DNA of 32,171 bases from Phycisphaerales bacterium UBA1910 (GTDB lineage: Bacteria > Planctomycetota > Phycisphaerae > Phycisphaerales > UBA1924). Shown piece after piece: positions 17,426 to 24,583 of the stretch (position 1 is the stretch's first letter; each line of letters opens with the position of its first letter). The DNA is taken from positions 83,303 through 115,473 of the forward strand of contig DDGE01000071.1 of NCBI GenBank assembly GCA_002337545.1, written 5' to 3'. The position numbers and the translations under genes are program-made. The notes beneath the pieces were generated by a model. The model had not been told where the DNA came from. It worked only from the letters and a program-made list of their open reading frames with translations, and did no database searches.

Positions 17426-18964
17426 ATGACAGGGCGACTCCCGTTCGATCCGAAACGCATGAAGGGCGCACAGTCTGGACAGAGAGCCGACGACGGGGGC
17501 AATGCGCCCTCGTCGTCTGGTTTTGGTTCATCCGAGAATCGCGCGATCTCAGTTTCTGAGCTCGCGACGAGCATCGATCAAGCACTCCGATCCGGTCTGC
17601 CCGCACGGGTCATCGTGGAGGGGGAGATCAGCTCGCTTTCCCATCGGACGCATTACTACTTCTCACTCAAGGACGAAAAATCCGTCATCGGCGCGGTGTT
17701 CTTCGCGTCCGCGGCGAATCGGTCCGCAACCAAACCCGAACACGGGCAACGCATCATCGCGAAGGGACGGGTCGAGTTTTACGCCCCGGCTGGGCGTGTG
17801 AGTCTCATCGTCACCTCGATCACACCCGTAGGCGAGGGCGCACTGGAACAGCGGTACAAGCAACTTGTCGCGCAGCTCCGCGAGAAGGGGTGGTTCGATC
17901 CGGAGACCAAGACACCCCTGCCGACTTTCCCTCGACGCATCGCGATCGTGACGAGCAAAGACGGGGCCGCGGTCCAGGATGTGATCGATACCTTCGCACG
18001 CCGATGCCCTTCGATCGAACTCTCTATCGTCGATGTGCGCGTGCAGGGCGAACAGGCCAAGGGACAGATCAGCCGCGCGATCAAAGCCTTGGATTCGAAT
18101 CGTGATCGACTCGGACTCGACGCGATCATTGTTACCCGAGGCGGCGGATCGCTCGAGGATCTTTGGGCATTCAACGAGCCCGAAGTTGCGCAGGCGATCC
18201 ACGAATCAGTGCTGCCCGTCGTTGCCGCGATCGGGCACGAGACGGATACAACGATCGCGGAACTCGTCGCGGACGAGCGGGCAGCAACGCCGACCCAGGC
18301 CGCGATGCGTTTATCGCCTGATCGGAACGCCTTGATCGAGCAGCTTTCTTCGTTACAAACCCGGCTTCTGCGAGGGATTGACAATCGGATCCGTTACGAG
18401 CGTCAACGACTGTTTCAGATTCAGTCATCTCGAGCGATGGGGGATCCTAGGGAAGTCTTGGGGGTGCATCGAGATCGCCTGGATTCGTTGCATGGGCGAG
18501 TTCGATCCGGTGTGCGTCATCAGATCGCCTCAGATCGTGCGTATCTTGATAAACTCGCGATCCGTTTGACCCGTGTGCAGCCAGCCGCAGTGCATGCCCG
18601 GCGTCAGGAGCGGATCGATCAGCTCGCAGCACGATTACGCCGGGTGATGTCCCGCGCGATCGATCAAAGGCGTGAAGATCTCGAGCGTACCGCCAGAGAG
18701 CTACACGCGATAGGCCCGGCGCAGGTACTTTCACGCGGGTACACCCTCACACTGGGTGAGGATGGCAAGGCGATCCGCTCAATCAATCAGGCCGCGCCAG
18801 GGACCACCCTGGAGACAGTTCTGAGTGACGGTCGTATCCGATCTCGCGTGGAAAAAGAGGGGGGCGGTGCCGATCCAAGACTTTCGCCTACGAAACCGGT
18901 GCCGAGACGCAAGAAACGATCCACCAAACTCGATCCCAACGAAGGTCCTGGGTTGTTTGAGTGA
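17426..18964 (+). CDS. xseA: Exodeoxyribonuclease VII large subunit
   Basis: 512 aa. With the small subunit it degrades single-stranded DNA from both ends in the cytoplasm. An N-terminal OB-fold runs from about residue 41 (ISVSELATSIDQAL) through VEGEISSLSHRTHYYFSLKD. The catalytic region follows: FPRRIAIVTSKDGAAVQDV (168-186), VTRGGGSLEDLWAFNEPE (236-253) and IGHETDTTIAELVADERAAT (269-288), all close to the family consensus. The C-terminal part (300-450) is rich in Arg/Gln/Leu helices, as expected for the long coiled-coil that binds many XseB copies. It ends in a basic tail. The protein is longer than E. coli XseA (456 aa) because of about 40 polar residues before the OB-fold; an ATG at 17459 is a possible later start. 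xseB follows after 14 bases. Confidence 0.95.
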   Translation: MTGRLPFDPKRMKGAQSGQRADDGGNAPSSSGFGSSENRAISVSELATSIDQALRSGLPARVIVEGEISSLSHRTHYYFSLKDEKSVIGAVFFASAANRSATKPEHGQRIIAKGRVEFYAPAGRVSLIVTSITPVGEGALEQRYKQLVAQLREKGWFDPETKTPLPTFPRRIAIVTSKDGAAVQDVIDTFARRCPSIELSIVDVRVQGEQAKGQISRAIKALDSNRDRLGLDAIIVTRGGGSLEDLWAFNEPEVAQAIHESVLPVVAAIGHETDTTIAELVADERAATPTQAAMRLSPDRNALIEQLSSLQTRLLRGIDNRIRYERQRLFQIQSSRAMGDPREVLGVHRDRLDSLHGRVRSGVRHQIASDRAYLDKLAIRLTRVQPAAVHARRQERIDQLAARLRRVMSRAIDQRREDLERTARELHAIGPAQVLSRGYTLTLGEDGKAIRSINQAAPGTTLETVLSDGRIRSRVEKEGGGADPRLSPTKPVPRRKKRSTKLDPNEGPGLFE

Positions 18965-18966
18965 GC

Positions 18967-18972
18967 TAGACT
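18967..18972 (+). promoter_or_regulatory. Possible -10 hexamer for a leaderless xseB transcript
   Basis: TAGACT lies exactly 6 nt before the GTG start of xseB, just after the xseA stop codon. No Shine-Dalgarno site is visible. Same arrangement as before xseA. Confidence 0.35.
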
Positions 18973-18978
18973 ACCCCC

Positions 18979-19209
18979 GTGAGCAAACAGAAACCCAATG
19001 CCGAGCAGGAGATCCCATACGAGCAGCTCATCGAGCAGCTTGAGGGGGTCGTGGATCAGATCGAGGGCGGCGAGCTCGGGCTCGAGGACTCCATCAAGGG
19101 GTATGAGCACGGAATCGAGCTCGTCAAACGGGCAAGAACAATCCTTGATCGGGCAGAGCAGCGGATCACAGAGTTGAACGCGGATTCGTTGGAGGACGAG
19201 GAAGACTGA
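18979..19209 (+). CDS. xseB: Exodeoxyribonuclease VII small subunit
   Basis: 76 aa with a GTG start at 18979; the length is typical. The motif YEQLIEQLEGVVDQIEGGEL, then LEDSIKGYEHGIELVKRARTIL, matches the two-helix XseB fold almost residue for residue. It binds the helical C-terminal part of XseA and is required for activity. The gene is 14 bases downstream of xseA, the usual pair. The C-terminus is acidic (DSLEDEED). Confidence 0.95.
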   Translation: MSKQKPNAEQEIPYEQLIEQLEGVVDQIEGGELGLEDSIKGYEHGIELVKRARTILDRAEQRITELNADSLEDEED

Positions 19210-19258
19210 TTCTCACTCAGTTTCGAGCGAATTTGTCCATTTGGTCGATGATTCCACG

Positions 19259-20737
19259 ATGCCCGATTGGTTCATCTACATGCTGCCCTGGTTGACGATC
19301 CTGCTGTTTGTGATCGCGGTAGGGGCGTGCGTGGGATCATTGATTAATGTGCTCGTCTATCGCATGCCTCGTGGCTTGGATGTCGTGGTGCCGACCTCCC
19401 GTTGCCCGAATTGCGATCACAAGCTGACCTGGCGTGAAAACATCCCCATTTTCGGGTGGATCCTCTTGCGGGGGAAGTGTCGGTTTTGCAAGGTCAAGAT
19501 ATCGCCGGAGTACCCGATCGTAGAGACGATTGTCGCGGCACTCTTCGGCGGGATCTGGGCGCTCTGGTACATCGTGCCGGACAACGCGATCTTGGGACTC
19601 GGGCAGATTGCGCCCGAATGGGCTTCAAACGGGGCCGCGATGACATGGCCTGCGACGGTGGTGCTGCTGGTATTGGTGGCATGTCTCGTGGCGATGACAA
19701 TCATCGATGCGCGGACTTCGACCATTCCGCTGGAACTCACATGGGTTCCGGCACTGACTGCGTTGCTCCTGCACACCGGCCACGCTGTCTGGTTCCATCA
19801 GAAGTATGGGAACCCGATCTATCAGCTCGGGCTCGACGGGATCTGGGGTGTGCCGAACAGTTCGGGCATGCGTTGGTTCACGGCTCCCGGAGAGGTCTGG
19901 ACGATCGCGACGGGAGGACTCCCAGGATGGAAGTTCATTGGTTTGGGTATCGGCGGCATCGTTGGGTTGGGTCTCTCCAACCTGATGCTCAAGCTCGGAT
20001 GGTTGACGAGGAGCTTCTCAGATTTCGACGAATGGTACGAGGCGCACCACACATCCCGGTCTGAACAAAAACAGGCCGAATCCGATACGGAATCTGCACA
20101 GGAATCGGGAGGGGCTCCTGTATCAGATGAGCCCACGGATTCGGATCCCGAATCGAGAGCTGAGGCACTCGATGGATCGGGAATGGAAGATTGGTTGATG
20201 TACCCCTATGCACGCCGGGAGATGATCAAGGAACTCGCATTTCTCTGTCCGCCCGTCCTTCTCGGGTTGCTCGGGTCGTGGGGTATGGTGAAGTTCGTAG
20301 CGATGCAATACGGCTCCTGGACGATTGATCCGGTCACGGGCGACATGTATGCACCGGTGAACGCGCCGATCTGGCTGGTCGTGCTCGGTGCAGTGCTGAT
20401 GGGGTACCTGATCGCGGGCGGGGTTGTCTGGGCAGTCCGAATTGGCGGGTCTCTTGCGTTTGGTAAGGAAGCAATGGGCTTGGGTGATGTCCATATGATG
20501 GCCGCTGTGGGGGCCTGTTTGGGTTGGATCGACCCCACGATTGCGTTCTTTCTCGCCGCGTTTGTGGGTGTCGCATACGCAGGTATCGCGATGATCTTCA
20601 AAAACAAGCTGACCAAGGCGATGCCCTATGGCCCGTTCCTTGCGATCGCAACCCTGATGGTTGTCTTAGGCAAGCCATTGGTAGAGATTGGTTTAGGGCG
20701 CATCTTCGGGATGGATACGCCATTGAGCTTGCCGTGA
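19259..20737 (+). CDS. Prepilin peptidase/N-methyltransferase (A24 family), with a long insertion
   Basis: 492 aa from ATG 19259; a TTG at 19241 is in frame, and neither has a clear Shine-Dalgarno site. This inner-membrane aspartic protease removes the leader from prepilins and methylates the new N-terminus. The N-terminal cytoplasmic domain has the zinc cysteines CPNC (49-52) and CRFC (74-77) and the motif NIPIFGWILLRGKCRFC. The catalytic aspartates are D150 in IIDARTSTIP and D410 in GLGDVHMM. The family usually has about 250-290 residues, with the two aspartates some 60 apart; here they are 260 apart. The insertion contains hydrophobic segments and an acidic Ser/Glu/Asp-rich stretch (about 265-305). 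It is the only such peptidase in the window, so it probably processes the pseudopilins encoded on both sides. Confidence 0.92.
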   Translation: MPDWFIYMLPWLTILLFVIAVGACVGSLINVLVYRMPRGLDVVVPTSRCPNCDHKLTWRENIPIFGWILLRGKCRFCKVKISPEYPIVETIVAALFGGIWALWYIVPDNAILGLGQIAPEWASNGAAMTWPATVVLLVLVACLVAMTIIDARTSTIPLELTWVPALTALLLHTGHAVWFHQKYGNPIYQLGLDGIWGVPNSSGMRWFTAPGEVWTIATGGLPGWKFIGLGIGGIVGLGLSNLMLKLGWLTRSFSDFDEWYEAHHTSRSEQKQAESDTESAQESGGAPVSDEPTDSDPESRAEALDGSGMEDWLMYPYARREMIKELAFLCPPVLLGLLGSWGMVKFVAMQYGSWTIDPVTGDMYAPVNAPIWLVVLGAVLMGYLIAGGVVWAVRIGGSLAFGKEAMGLGDVHMMAAVGACLGWIDPTIAFFLAAFVGVAYAGIAMIFKNKLTKAMPYGPFLAIATLMVVLGKPLVEIGLGRIFGMDTPLSLP

Positions 20738-20765
20738 TCTGATACGATCGTGCGGGTTGGAGCAG

Positions 20766-20780
20766 GATGCGACACGCATC
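20766..20780 (+). terminator. Hairpin after the prepilin peptidase gene
   Basis: GATGCG/CGCATC around an ACA loop, a perfect 6-bp stem. A second stem, AGCCGA (20808-20813)/TCGGCT (20820-20825), follows. Neither has a proper T-run; they may end the upstream message or shape the leader of the lipoprotein gene. Confidence 0.35.
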
Positions 20781-20862
20781 TGCATATCGGAATGGATACA
20801 CTTTTGCAGCCGATCATGTTCGGCTTTGACAGGACCTTGCTACGCAACCGGGAGGTGCATGG

Positions 20863-21519
20863 ATGAAATCGCCGAAGTTCGTACTCTTGACACTTGGAGC
20901 CCTGAGCATGATGCTCGTTGGGTGTAAGTCCGTCTCGCAGCGTGATTACGACGCAGCAATCGATGAGAACACGCAACTCCGCGAACGCATCGCGGGACTT
21001 CAGGAAAGCGTGCGTCAGTGTAATGAGAGCAACAGCGCTTTCCAGAGCCAGAACGAGCAGCTCCGAAGCGACTATGCAAGCCTTCAGAACGAGCTCGCGA
21101 ATGCTCAGGCGCAACCTCAAACCGGGTTTGAGGGGATCAGCGGTGTCGATCTCAGTTCCAGGAATGGCGCGATCGTCGTTGGCGTTGCGAGCGAAGTGCT
21201 CTTCGCGTCGGGATCTGCGGACCTGCGATCCAACGCGAAGCAAACCCTCGATGAGGTTGTTGGTGTCATCCGCTCCCAGTACAGCGGGAATGAGATCCGC
21301 GTCGAGGGATACACGGATACAGATAAGCTTGTGAAGACCAAGGACAAGTGGAAAACGAACGAACGCCTGAGTGCTCATCGTGCACTTGCGGTCGAGGAGT
21401 ACCTCGTCGCGAAGGGTGTGAACAACGATCGGATCTACTCTGCTGCGTTCGGGCCCGCGAAGCCCAAGGGGACCAAGCAGGCGTCCCGGCGCGTAGAGAT
21501 CGTGATCTTGGGTCAATAA
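20863..21519 (+). CDS. OmpA/Pal-like peptidoglycan-associated lipoprotein
   Basis: 218 aa from ATG 20863 with a strong GGAGGTG site (20851-20857). The signal peptide ends in the lipobox LVGC (18-21), so Cys21 should be lipidated. Residues about 28-83 (rich in Gln, Asn, Glu, with regular Leu) look like a coiled coil, a stalk between lipid anchor and cell wall. The OmpA C-terminal domain spans about 105-217: VLFASGSADLRSNAKQTLDE, VEGYTDTDK (147-155), LSAHRALAVEEYL (169-181) and RRVEIVIL (209-216). Asp152 and Arg173 sit where the peptidoglycan-binding residues usually are. It probably ties the outer membrane to peptidoglycan. It is a single gene between the prepilin peptidase and the tRNA cluster. 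Its TolB/Pal partners are not in the window. Confidence 0.9.
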   Translation: MKSPKFVLLTLGALSMMLVGCKSVSQRDYDAAIDENTQLRERIAGLQESVRQCNESNSAFQSQNEQLRSDYASLQNELANAQAQPQTGFEGISGVDLSSRNGAIVVGVASEVLFASGSADLRSNAKQTLDEVVGVIRSQYSGNEIRVEGYTDTDKLVKTKDKWKTNERLSAHRALAVEEYLVAKGVNNDRIYSAAFGPAKPKGTKQASRRVEIVILGQ

Positions 21520-21550
21520 CCCGTTTTCATCCTGATACGGTGGGTTTTGT
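21518..21550 (+). terminator. Possible terminator after the OmpA-like gene
   Basis: AACCC (21518-21522) pairs with GGGTT (21542-21546), overlapping the stop codon, and TTTTGTT follows. The loop is long (19 nt), so it is weak. Confidence 0.35.
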
Positions 21551-21571
21551 TGATCCGATTGGGACCTTGAG

Positions 21572-21599
21572 TTGCATTTTCCGGGTGGGGGGATACAAT
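21572..21599 (+). promoter_or_regulatory. Sigma-70-like promoter for tRNA-Val
   Basis: -35 TTGCAT (21572-21577), a 16-nt spacer, and -10 TACAAT (21594-21599). The tRNA begins 12 nt after the -10 box, which fits a start site just upstream of the mature 5' end. The G-rich run between the boxes is notable. Confidence 0.6.
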
Positions 21600-21611
21600 C
21601 TCCCCGCTTCT

Positions 21612-21685
21612 GGGCTATTGGCGCAGTTGGCTAGCGCACCAGTATGACACACTGGGGGTCACAGGTTCGAGTCCTGTATAGCCCA
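21612..21685 (+). tRNA. tRNA-Val (anticodon GAC)
   Basis: Acceptor stem GGGCTAT/ATAGCCC with discriminator A, D stem GCGC/GCGC, anticodon stem CCAGT/ACTGG with loop ATGACAC (anticodon GAC), and T stem ACAGG/CCTGT with loop TTCGAGT. CCA is not encoded. Confidence 0.96.
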
Positions 21686-21694
21686 TTGAAACCG

Positions 21695-21719
21695 AGCCTC
21701 GCTTCCGCGGGGCTTTGTT
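21695..21719 (+). terminator. Intrinsic terminator after tRNA-Val
   Basis: AGCCTCGC (21695-21702) and GCGGGGCT (21707-21714) form an 8-bp stem with one T-G pair around loop TTCC, followed by TTGTT. Confidence 0.65.
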
Positions 21720-21770
21720 CATCCAGAGAGGCGATCGTTTCGGTCGGCACAATGGATGCAACGACAATCT

Positions 21771-21843
21771 GCCACCTTAGCTCAGTTGATAGAGCAGCTG
21801 ATTTGTAATCTGCAGGTCCTCGGTTTGAGTCCGAGAGGTGGCT
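21771..21843 (+). tRNA. tRNA-Thr (anticodon TGT)
   Basis: Acceptor stem GCCACCT/AGGTGGC with discriminator T, D stem GCTC/GAGC, anticodon loop TTTGTAA (anticodon TGT), T stem CTCGG/CCGAG with loop TTTGAGT. The anticodon stem GCTGA/TCTGC has a T-T mismatch at 29:41; the other four pairs are sound. CCA is not encoded. Confidence 0.93.
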
Positions 21844-21877
21844 TTGAGCGGGGCATAGAATCCGCTCGACATCACAA

Positions 21878-21960
21878 GGGCGTGTATCCAAGCGGCCAAA
21901 GGACGGGGATTGTAAATCCTCTCACGTTAGTGTTCGGTGGTTCGAATCCACCCGCGCCCA
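21878..21960 (+). tRNA. tRNA-Tyr (anticodon GTA), first copy
   Basis: A class II tRNA. Acceptor stem GGGCGTG/CGCGCCC with discriminator A, anticodon stem GGGGA/TCCTC with loop TTGTAAA (anticodon GTA), a 14-nt variable arm with stem CAC/GTG, and T stem GGTGG/CCACC with loop TTCGAAT. CCA is not encoded. A GAGCGG/CCGCTC hairpin (21846-21867) lies between tRNA-Thr and this gene. Confidence 0.95.
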
Positions 21961-21964
21961 TTCG

Positions 21965-22008
21965 CCCGCTCAAATCGTAGATAATGCGATCTGGGCGGGT
22001 TGTTTCTT
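21965..22008 (+). terminator. Terminator-like hairpin between the two tRNA-Tyr genes
   Basis: Bases 21965-21977 pair with 21987-21999 over 13 positions, with one A-C mismatch and one T-G pair, and a T-rich tail (TTGTTTCTT) follows. It ends 4 bases before the second tRNA-Tyr. The loop contains GATAAT (21980-21985), a possible -10 box for that tRNA, so it could also be a processing spacer. Confidence 0.6.
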
Positions 22009-22012
22009 ATCG

Positions 22013-22094
22013 GGGCGTGTACCCAAGTGGCCAAAGGGGGCAGACTGTAAATCTGCTGGCAATGCCTTCGGAGGTTCGAATCCTCCCGCGCCCA
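22013..22094 (+). tRNA. tRNA-Tyr (anticodon GTA), second copy
   Basis: A class II tRNA with the same acceptor stem as the first copy (GGGCGTG/CGCGCCC) and discriminator A. The anticodon stem is different and fully paired, GCAGA/TCTGC, with loop CTGTAAA (anticodon GTA). The 13-nt variable arm has stem GGC/GCC and the T stem is GGAGG/CCTCC. CCA is not encoded. Confidence 0.95.
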
Positions 22095-22116
22095 TTTCCA
22101 CCCCAATCGCTATTTC

Positions 22117-22138
22117 CCGCCCATTAGGGCGGTTTTTT
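22117..22138 (+). terminator. Intrinsic terminator closing the tRNA cluster
   Basis: CCGCCC (22117-22122), loop ATTA, GGGCGG (22127-22132), then six T (22133-22138). A textbook terminator. Confidence 0.95.
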
Positions 22139-22366
22139 CATGCAATGTGCGGCTCGTGCGACGCCAGGCCTGCCTGAGGGGCTTTGGTGCGAAGTAGCTT
22201 CGATCCAATCGGGCTATTCGGTGTGCCTATGGGGGCGTGTAACTTCCTGCGTGACCTCTTTGAGTCCGAGAACTCATAGATCCCGTGACTGGGTCATTTC
22301 ACTTGAAGTCATCGGAGGATTGGTCGATATCAGACCTGCCTTATCCAACGGGCAGAAAGCAGAACC
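22139..22366 (+). other. Intergenic leader before the kinase-secretion operon
   Basis: 228 bases between a strong terminator and the first gene of the operon, so the operon promoter should be here. A small CGAAG/CTTCG hairpin lies at 22190-22202. TTGAAG followed 17 nt later by GATATC (ending near 22332) is a poor promoter candidate (3 of 6 matches at -10). I see no convincing coding sequence or known riboswitch. Confidence 0.4.
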
Positions 22367-24232
22367 ATGAGCTCAAGCGCATTTTCTTCCAAGCTGAATC
22401 TGCGACGGTACTTCCAACGCGGAGAAACACTCGTCGCGATGACAGGTATGGCGTTTATCGCGATCCTTTCGTTCGTGGTCGGTGGATTCGCGTGGGTTTC
22501 CGCGCGATCGATCGAGGACTCCGCTGCGGCTCAGGCCGAGCAACGGGTCAGCGAGACAAGCAGGTTCCTCGCATCTCAGGCAGAACTGAGATTGAGCGAT
22601 CACGATGTCTCTGGGCTGAGGAGGATGCTGCTCGATTCCGTTGCGACATCGATCATCGATAACGGACGAGTTCGTATTCCCGGTGTCGGCGTGATCGCTT
22701 CGAGCGAACCCAACGAGATCACGGTGAATGCGATTCCCGAGGATCTCGCTTCGACTGCGCAGTCTCCGATGAGCACAGTTTTTGACCCGCAAACGCAGCT
22801 TGCGCGAGTGACCGAGTCACTGCAGGTTGATGGAAACCATGCGTTTGTGCTCGAGTTGGAGATCGACCAATCCCAACGCATTGCAGGGTCGGACACAATC
22901 CGTGCATCGTCCGTTGGCATTGTTACCGTCGGGCTGGTTCTGACACTCGTTGTGTACCGGCGATTCCGTACGCGACTCGGTGCACTCGCTGCGATTCAGG
23001 AATCACTCCGTCAGATTCAATCAGGAGAAAGACGAACGGACTGCCTGCGTGTGGGTGAATCACTCGGGGCAGATGCGATGGCATGGAATACTTTGCTCGC
23101 TGAGCGAGATGAACTCGATCGTGCGATCTGTGATAACGAAATTATTGCGATCAGCACTGGGACCGGAAGCGATCCGCTCGGTTTGCCACTTGCGTGCAAT
23201 GCGCTCACACAAGCGATCCTGCTGATTGATCAGGATCAGTCCGTGATGTACGCGAACGGGGCAGCATCTGTGATGCTCGGTGCGATACGAGACGAGATTG
23301 TTGGGAAGTCGGTCAATGAGCTCGAGGGGCAGGAAAAGCTCGCCGAGCAGGTTGTCGGCATGCTCAATGGGCAACTCCCCGCACGGATGATCGTTGAACT
23401 CGGAGAGCAGGGCGACCTTGAAGTATCTGGCTCCGTGCTTCGTGCAAATATGTCACTCGTAGATGATGACGGGCTCACGCGCGTGATCGTGTTTATCGAA
23501 GACATCACCCAGCAGAAACTCTCGAGCCAATCGCAGAACGCGTTCATCGCGCAGGCGACACACGAGTTGCGTACACCGCTCACGACGATTCGGTTGTACT
23601 GCGAAGAGGCGATCGAAGCCGATGAGGATGATGATCAGATCGTTGAGAAGTCGCTCAATGTGATTTCATCAGAGGCGCGGCGACTTGAGCGGATCGTCGG
23701 TGACATGCTATGTGTCTCCGAGATCGAGGCGGGCTCGATGAGCATCCGCCGCGATAAGTTCCGCACAGGTCAGCTCTTCGAAGAACTCCAACATGACTAC
23801 GAGGCGCAGGCAAGAGAGAAGTCGATCGAACTGAGCTTCGATCTTCCCCCCAAGTTCCCGACGATCGATGCGGACAAGGACCGGCTCGGTCAGGCGATGC
23901 ACAATATCCTGGGCAATGCCATCAAATACACCCCATCGGGCGGCAAGGTTTCCGTGGCCGTTGTCTTTGATGAGAACGATGCGATGACGGTTGAGATCCG
24001 TGATAACGGCATCGGGATCGACCCGTCTCAGCAGGAACGGATCTTCGATCGGTTCACGCGGGCGGACGACCGGCGGATTGCACATGTCACTGGATCGGGG
24101 CTCGGGCTCGCGCTGGCACGACAGATTGCCCGTATGCACGGCGGAGATATCACGCTCGAATCTGAAGTTGATGAGGGGAGCGTCTTTACGTTTTCCATCC
24201 CGGGGAACGCAGAGGCAAGTCAGGCAGCATAA
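22367..24232 (+). CDS. Sensor histidine kinase with periplasmic, HAMP-like and PAS regions
   Basis: 621 aa from ATG 22367; no good Shine-Dalgarno site. Two membrane helices (about 22-46 and 180-199) enclose a sensor region of about 130 residues. A HAMP-like linker (200-250) and a PAS domain (about 275-385, ACNALTQAILLIDQDQSVMY) follow. The phosphoacceptor is His399 in ATHELRTPLTTIRLY. The ATPase domain has the N-box HNILGNAIKYTP (Asn513, Asn517), G1 DNGIGIDPSQ, an F-box FDRFTRADD, and G2 GSGLGLALARQI. All catalytic motifs look intact. Overall it resembles PhoR/ResE-type kinases. No response regulator is encoded nearby. The STAS gene starts 13 bases later and is followed by the secretion motor ATPase, so the kinase probably senses an envelope signal tied to secretion or pilus assembly; that link is inference from the operon. 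Confidence 0.92.
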   Translation: MSSSAFSSKLNLRRYFQRGETLVAMTGMAFIAILSFVVGGFAWVSARSIEDSAAAQAEQRVSETSRFLASQAELRLSDHDVSGLRRMLLDSVATSIIDNGRVRIPGVGVIASSEPNEITVNAIPEDLASTAQSPMSTVFDPQTQLARVTESLQVDGNHAFVLELEIDQSQRIAGSDTIRASSVGIVTVGLVLTLVVYRRFRTRLGALAAIQESLRQIQSGERRTDCLRVGESLGADAMAWNTLLAERDELDRAICDNEIIAISTGTGSDPLGLPLACNALTQAILLIDQDQSVMYANGAASVMLGAIRDEIVGKSVNELEGQEKLAEQVVGMLNGQLPARMIVELGEQGDLEVSGSVLRANMSLVDDDGLTRVIVFIEDITQQKLSSQSQNAFIAQATHELRTPLTTIRLYCEEAIEADEDDDQIVEKSLNVISSEARRLERIVGDMLCVSEIEAGSMSIRRDKFRTGQLFEELQHDYEAQAREKSIELSFDLPPKFPTIDADKDRLGQAMHNILGNAIKYTPSGGKVSVAVVFDENDAMTVEIRDNGIGIDPSQQERIFDRFTRADDRRIAHVTGSGLGLALARQIARMHGGDITLESEVDEGSVFTFSIPGNAEASQAA

Positions 24233-24244
24233 GGAGGCGTGGGC

Positions 24245-24583
24245 ATGAATATTGATACGAGCCGACACGGTGCTGTGAGCGTGGTCCGCCCGGACGGGCC
24301 AGTCATCACCGAAGAAGACGCGACCCTCCTCCGGACTGAATCCCTCAATGTATTGGGGAGCACCCTTGGGCGATTTGTGGTCGATGCAAAGGAAATGACC
24401 TTTGTGGACTCGAACGGGCTCGAGGCGCTCGTGGATATTACGCAAGAGGTCTCGGCGGGTGGGCAGCATCTCAAGCTCTGCGCGGTGAGTGATACCCTGC
24501 GCGAGATCCTGATGCTCACCGGATTATCGAAAAAGTTCCAGCAATATGAGGATGTGCAATCCGCAGTTCGGAGTTTCTTGTGA
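24245..24583 (+). CDS. STAS-domain protein, anti-sigma-factor-antagonist-like
   Basis: 112 aa from ATG 24245, 7 nt after AAGGAGG (24231-24237); a GTG at 24239 is too close to that site. The whole protein is one STAS domain, as in SpoIIAA: an N-terminal beta strand, FVVDAKEMTFVDSNGLEALV (44-63), and a C-terminal LMLTGLSKKF helix. Ser56 in VDSNGLEAL is where SpoIIAA-like proteins are phosphorylated by a partner kinase. No SpoIIAB-like kinase or PP2C phosphatase is in the window. The gene sits between a histidine kinase and the GspE/PilB motor and overlaps the latter by 4 bases. It may act as a phosphorylation-controlled switch on the motor or on a sigma factor; which one cannot be told. Confidence 0.88.
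   Translation: MNIDTSRHGAVSVVRPDGPVITEEDATLLRTESLNVLGSTLGRFVVDAKEMTFVDSNGLEALVDITQEVSAGGQHLKLCAVSDTLREILMLTGLSKKFQQYEDVQSAVRSFL

Noticed and set aside
20826..20831. TTGACA as a -35 box for the OmpA-like gene
   Set aside because: No -10-like hexamer is present 16-18 nt downstream; that position falls next to the Shine-Dalgarno site.
22232..22241. GGGCGTGTA, as at the 5' end of the tRNA-Tyr genes, and GGGCTATT, as in tRNA-Val
   Set aside because: Short matches only; no anticodon stem or T arm follows, so I cannot call a tRNA remnant.
22305..22332. TTGAAG plus GATATC as the promoter of the kinase-secretion operon
   Set aside because: The -10 box matches only 3 of 6 consensus bases; too weak to call.
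22140..22370. Small open frame before the histidine kinase gene
   Set aside because: Starts at the terminator tail with no ribosome binding site; the sequence shows no domain or signal peptide.
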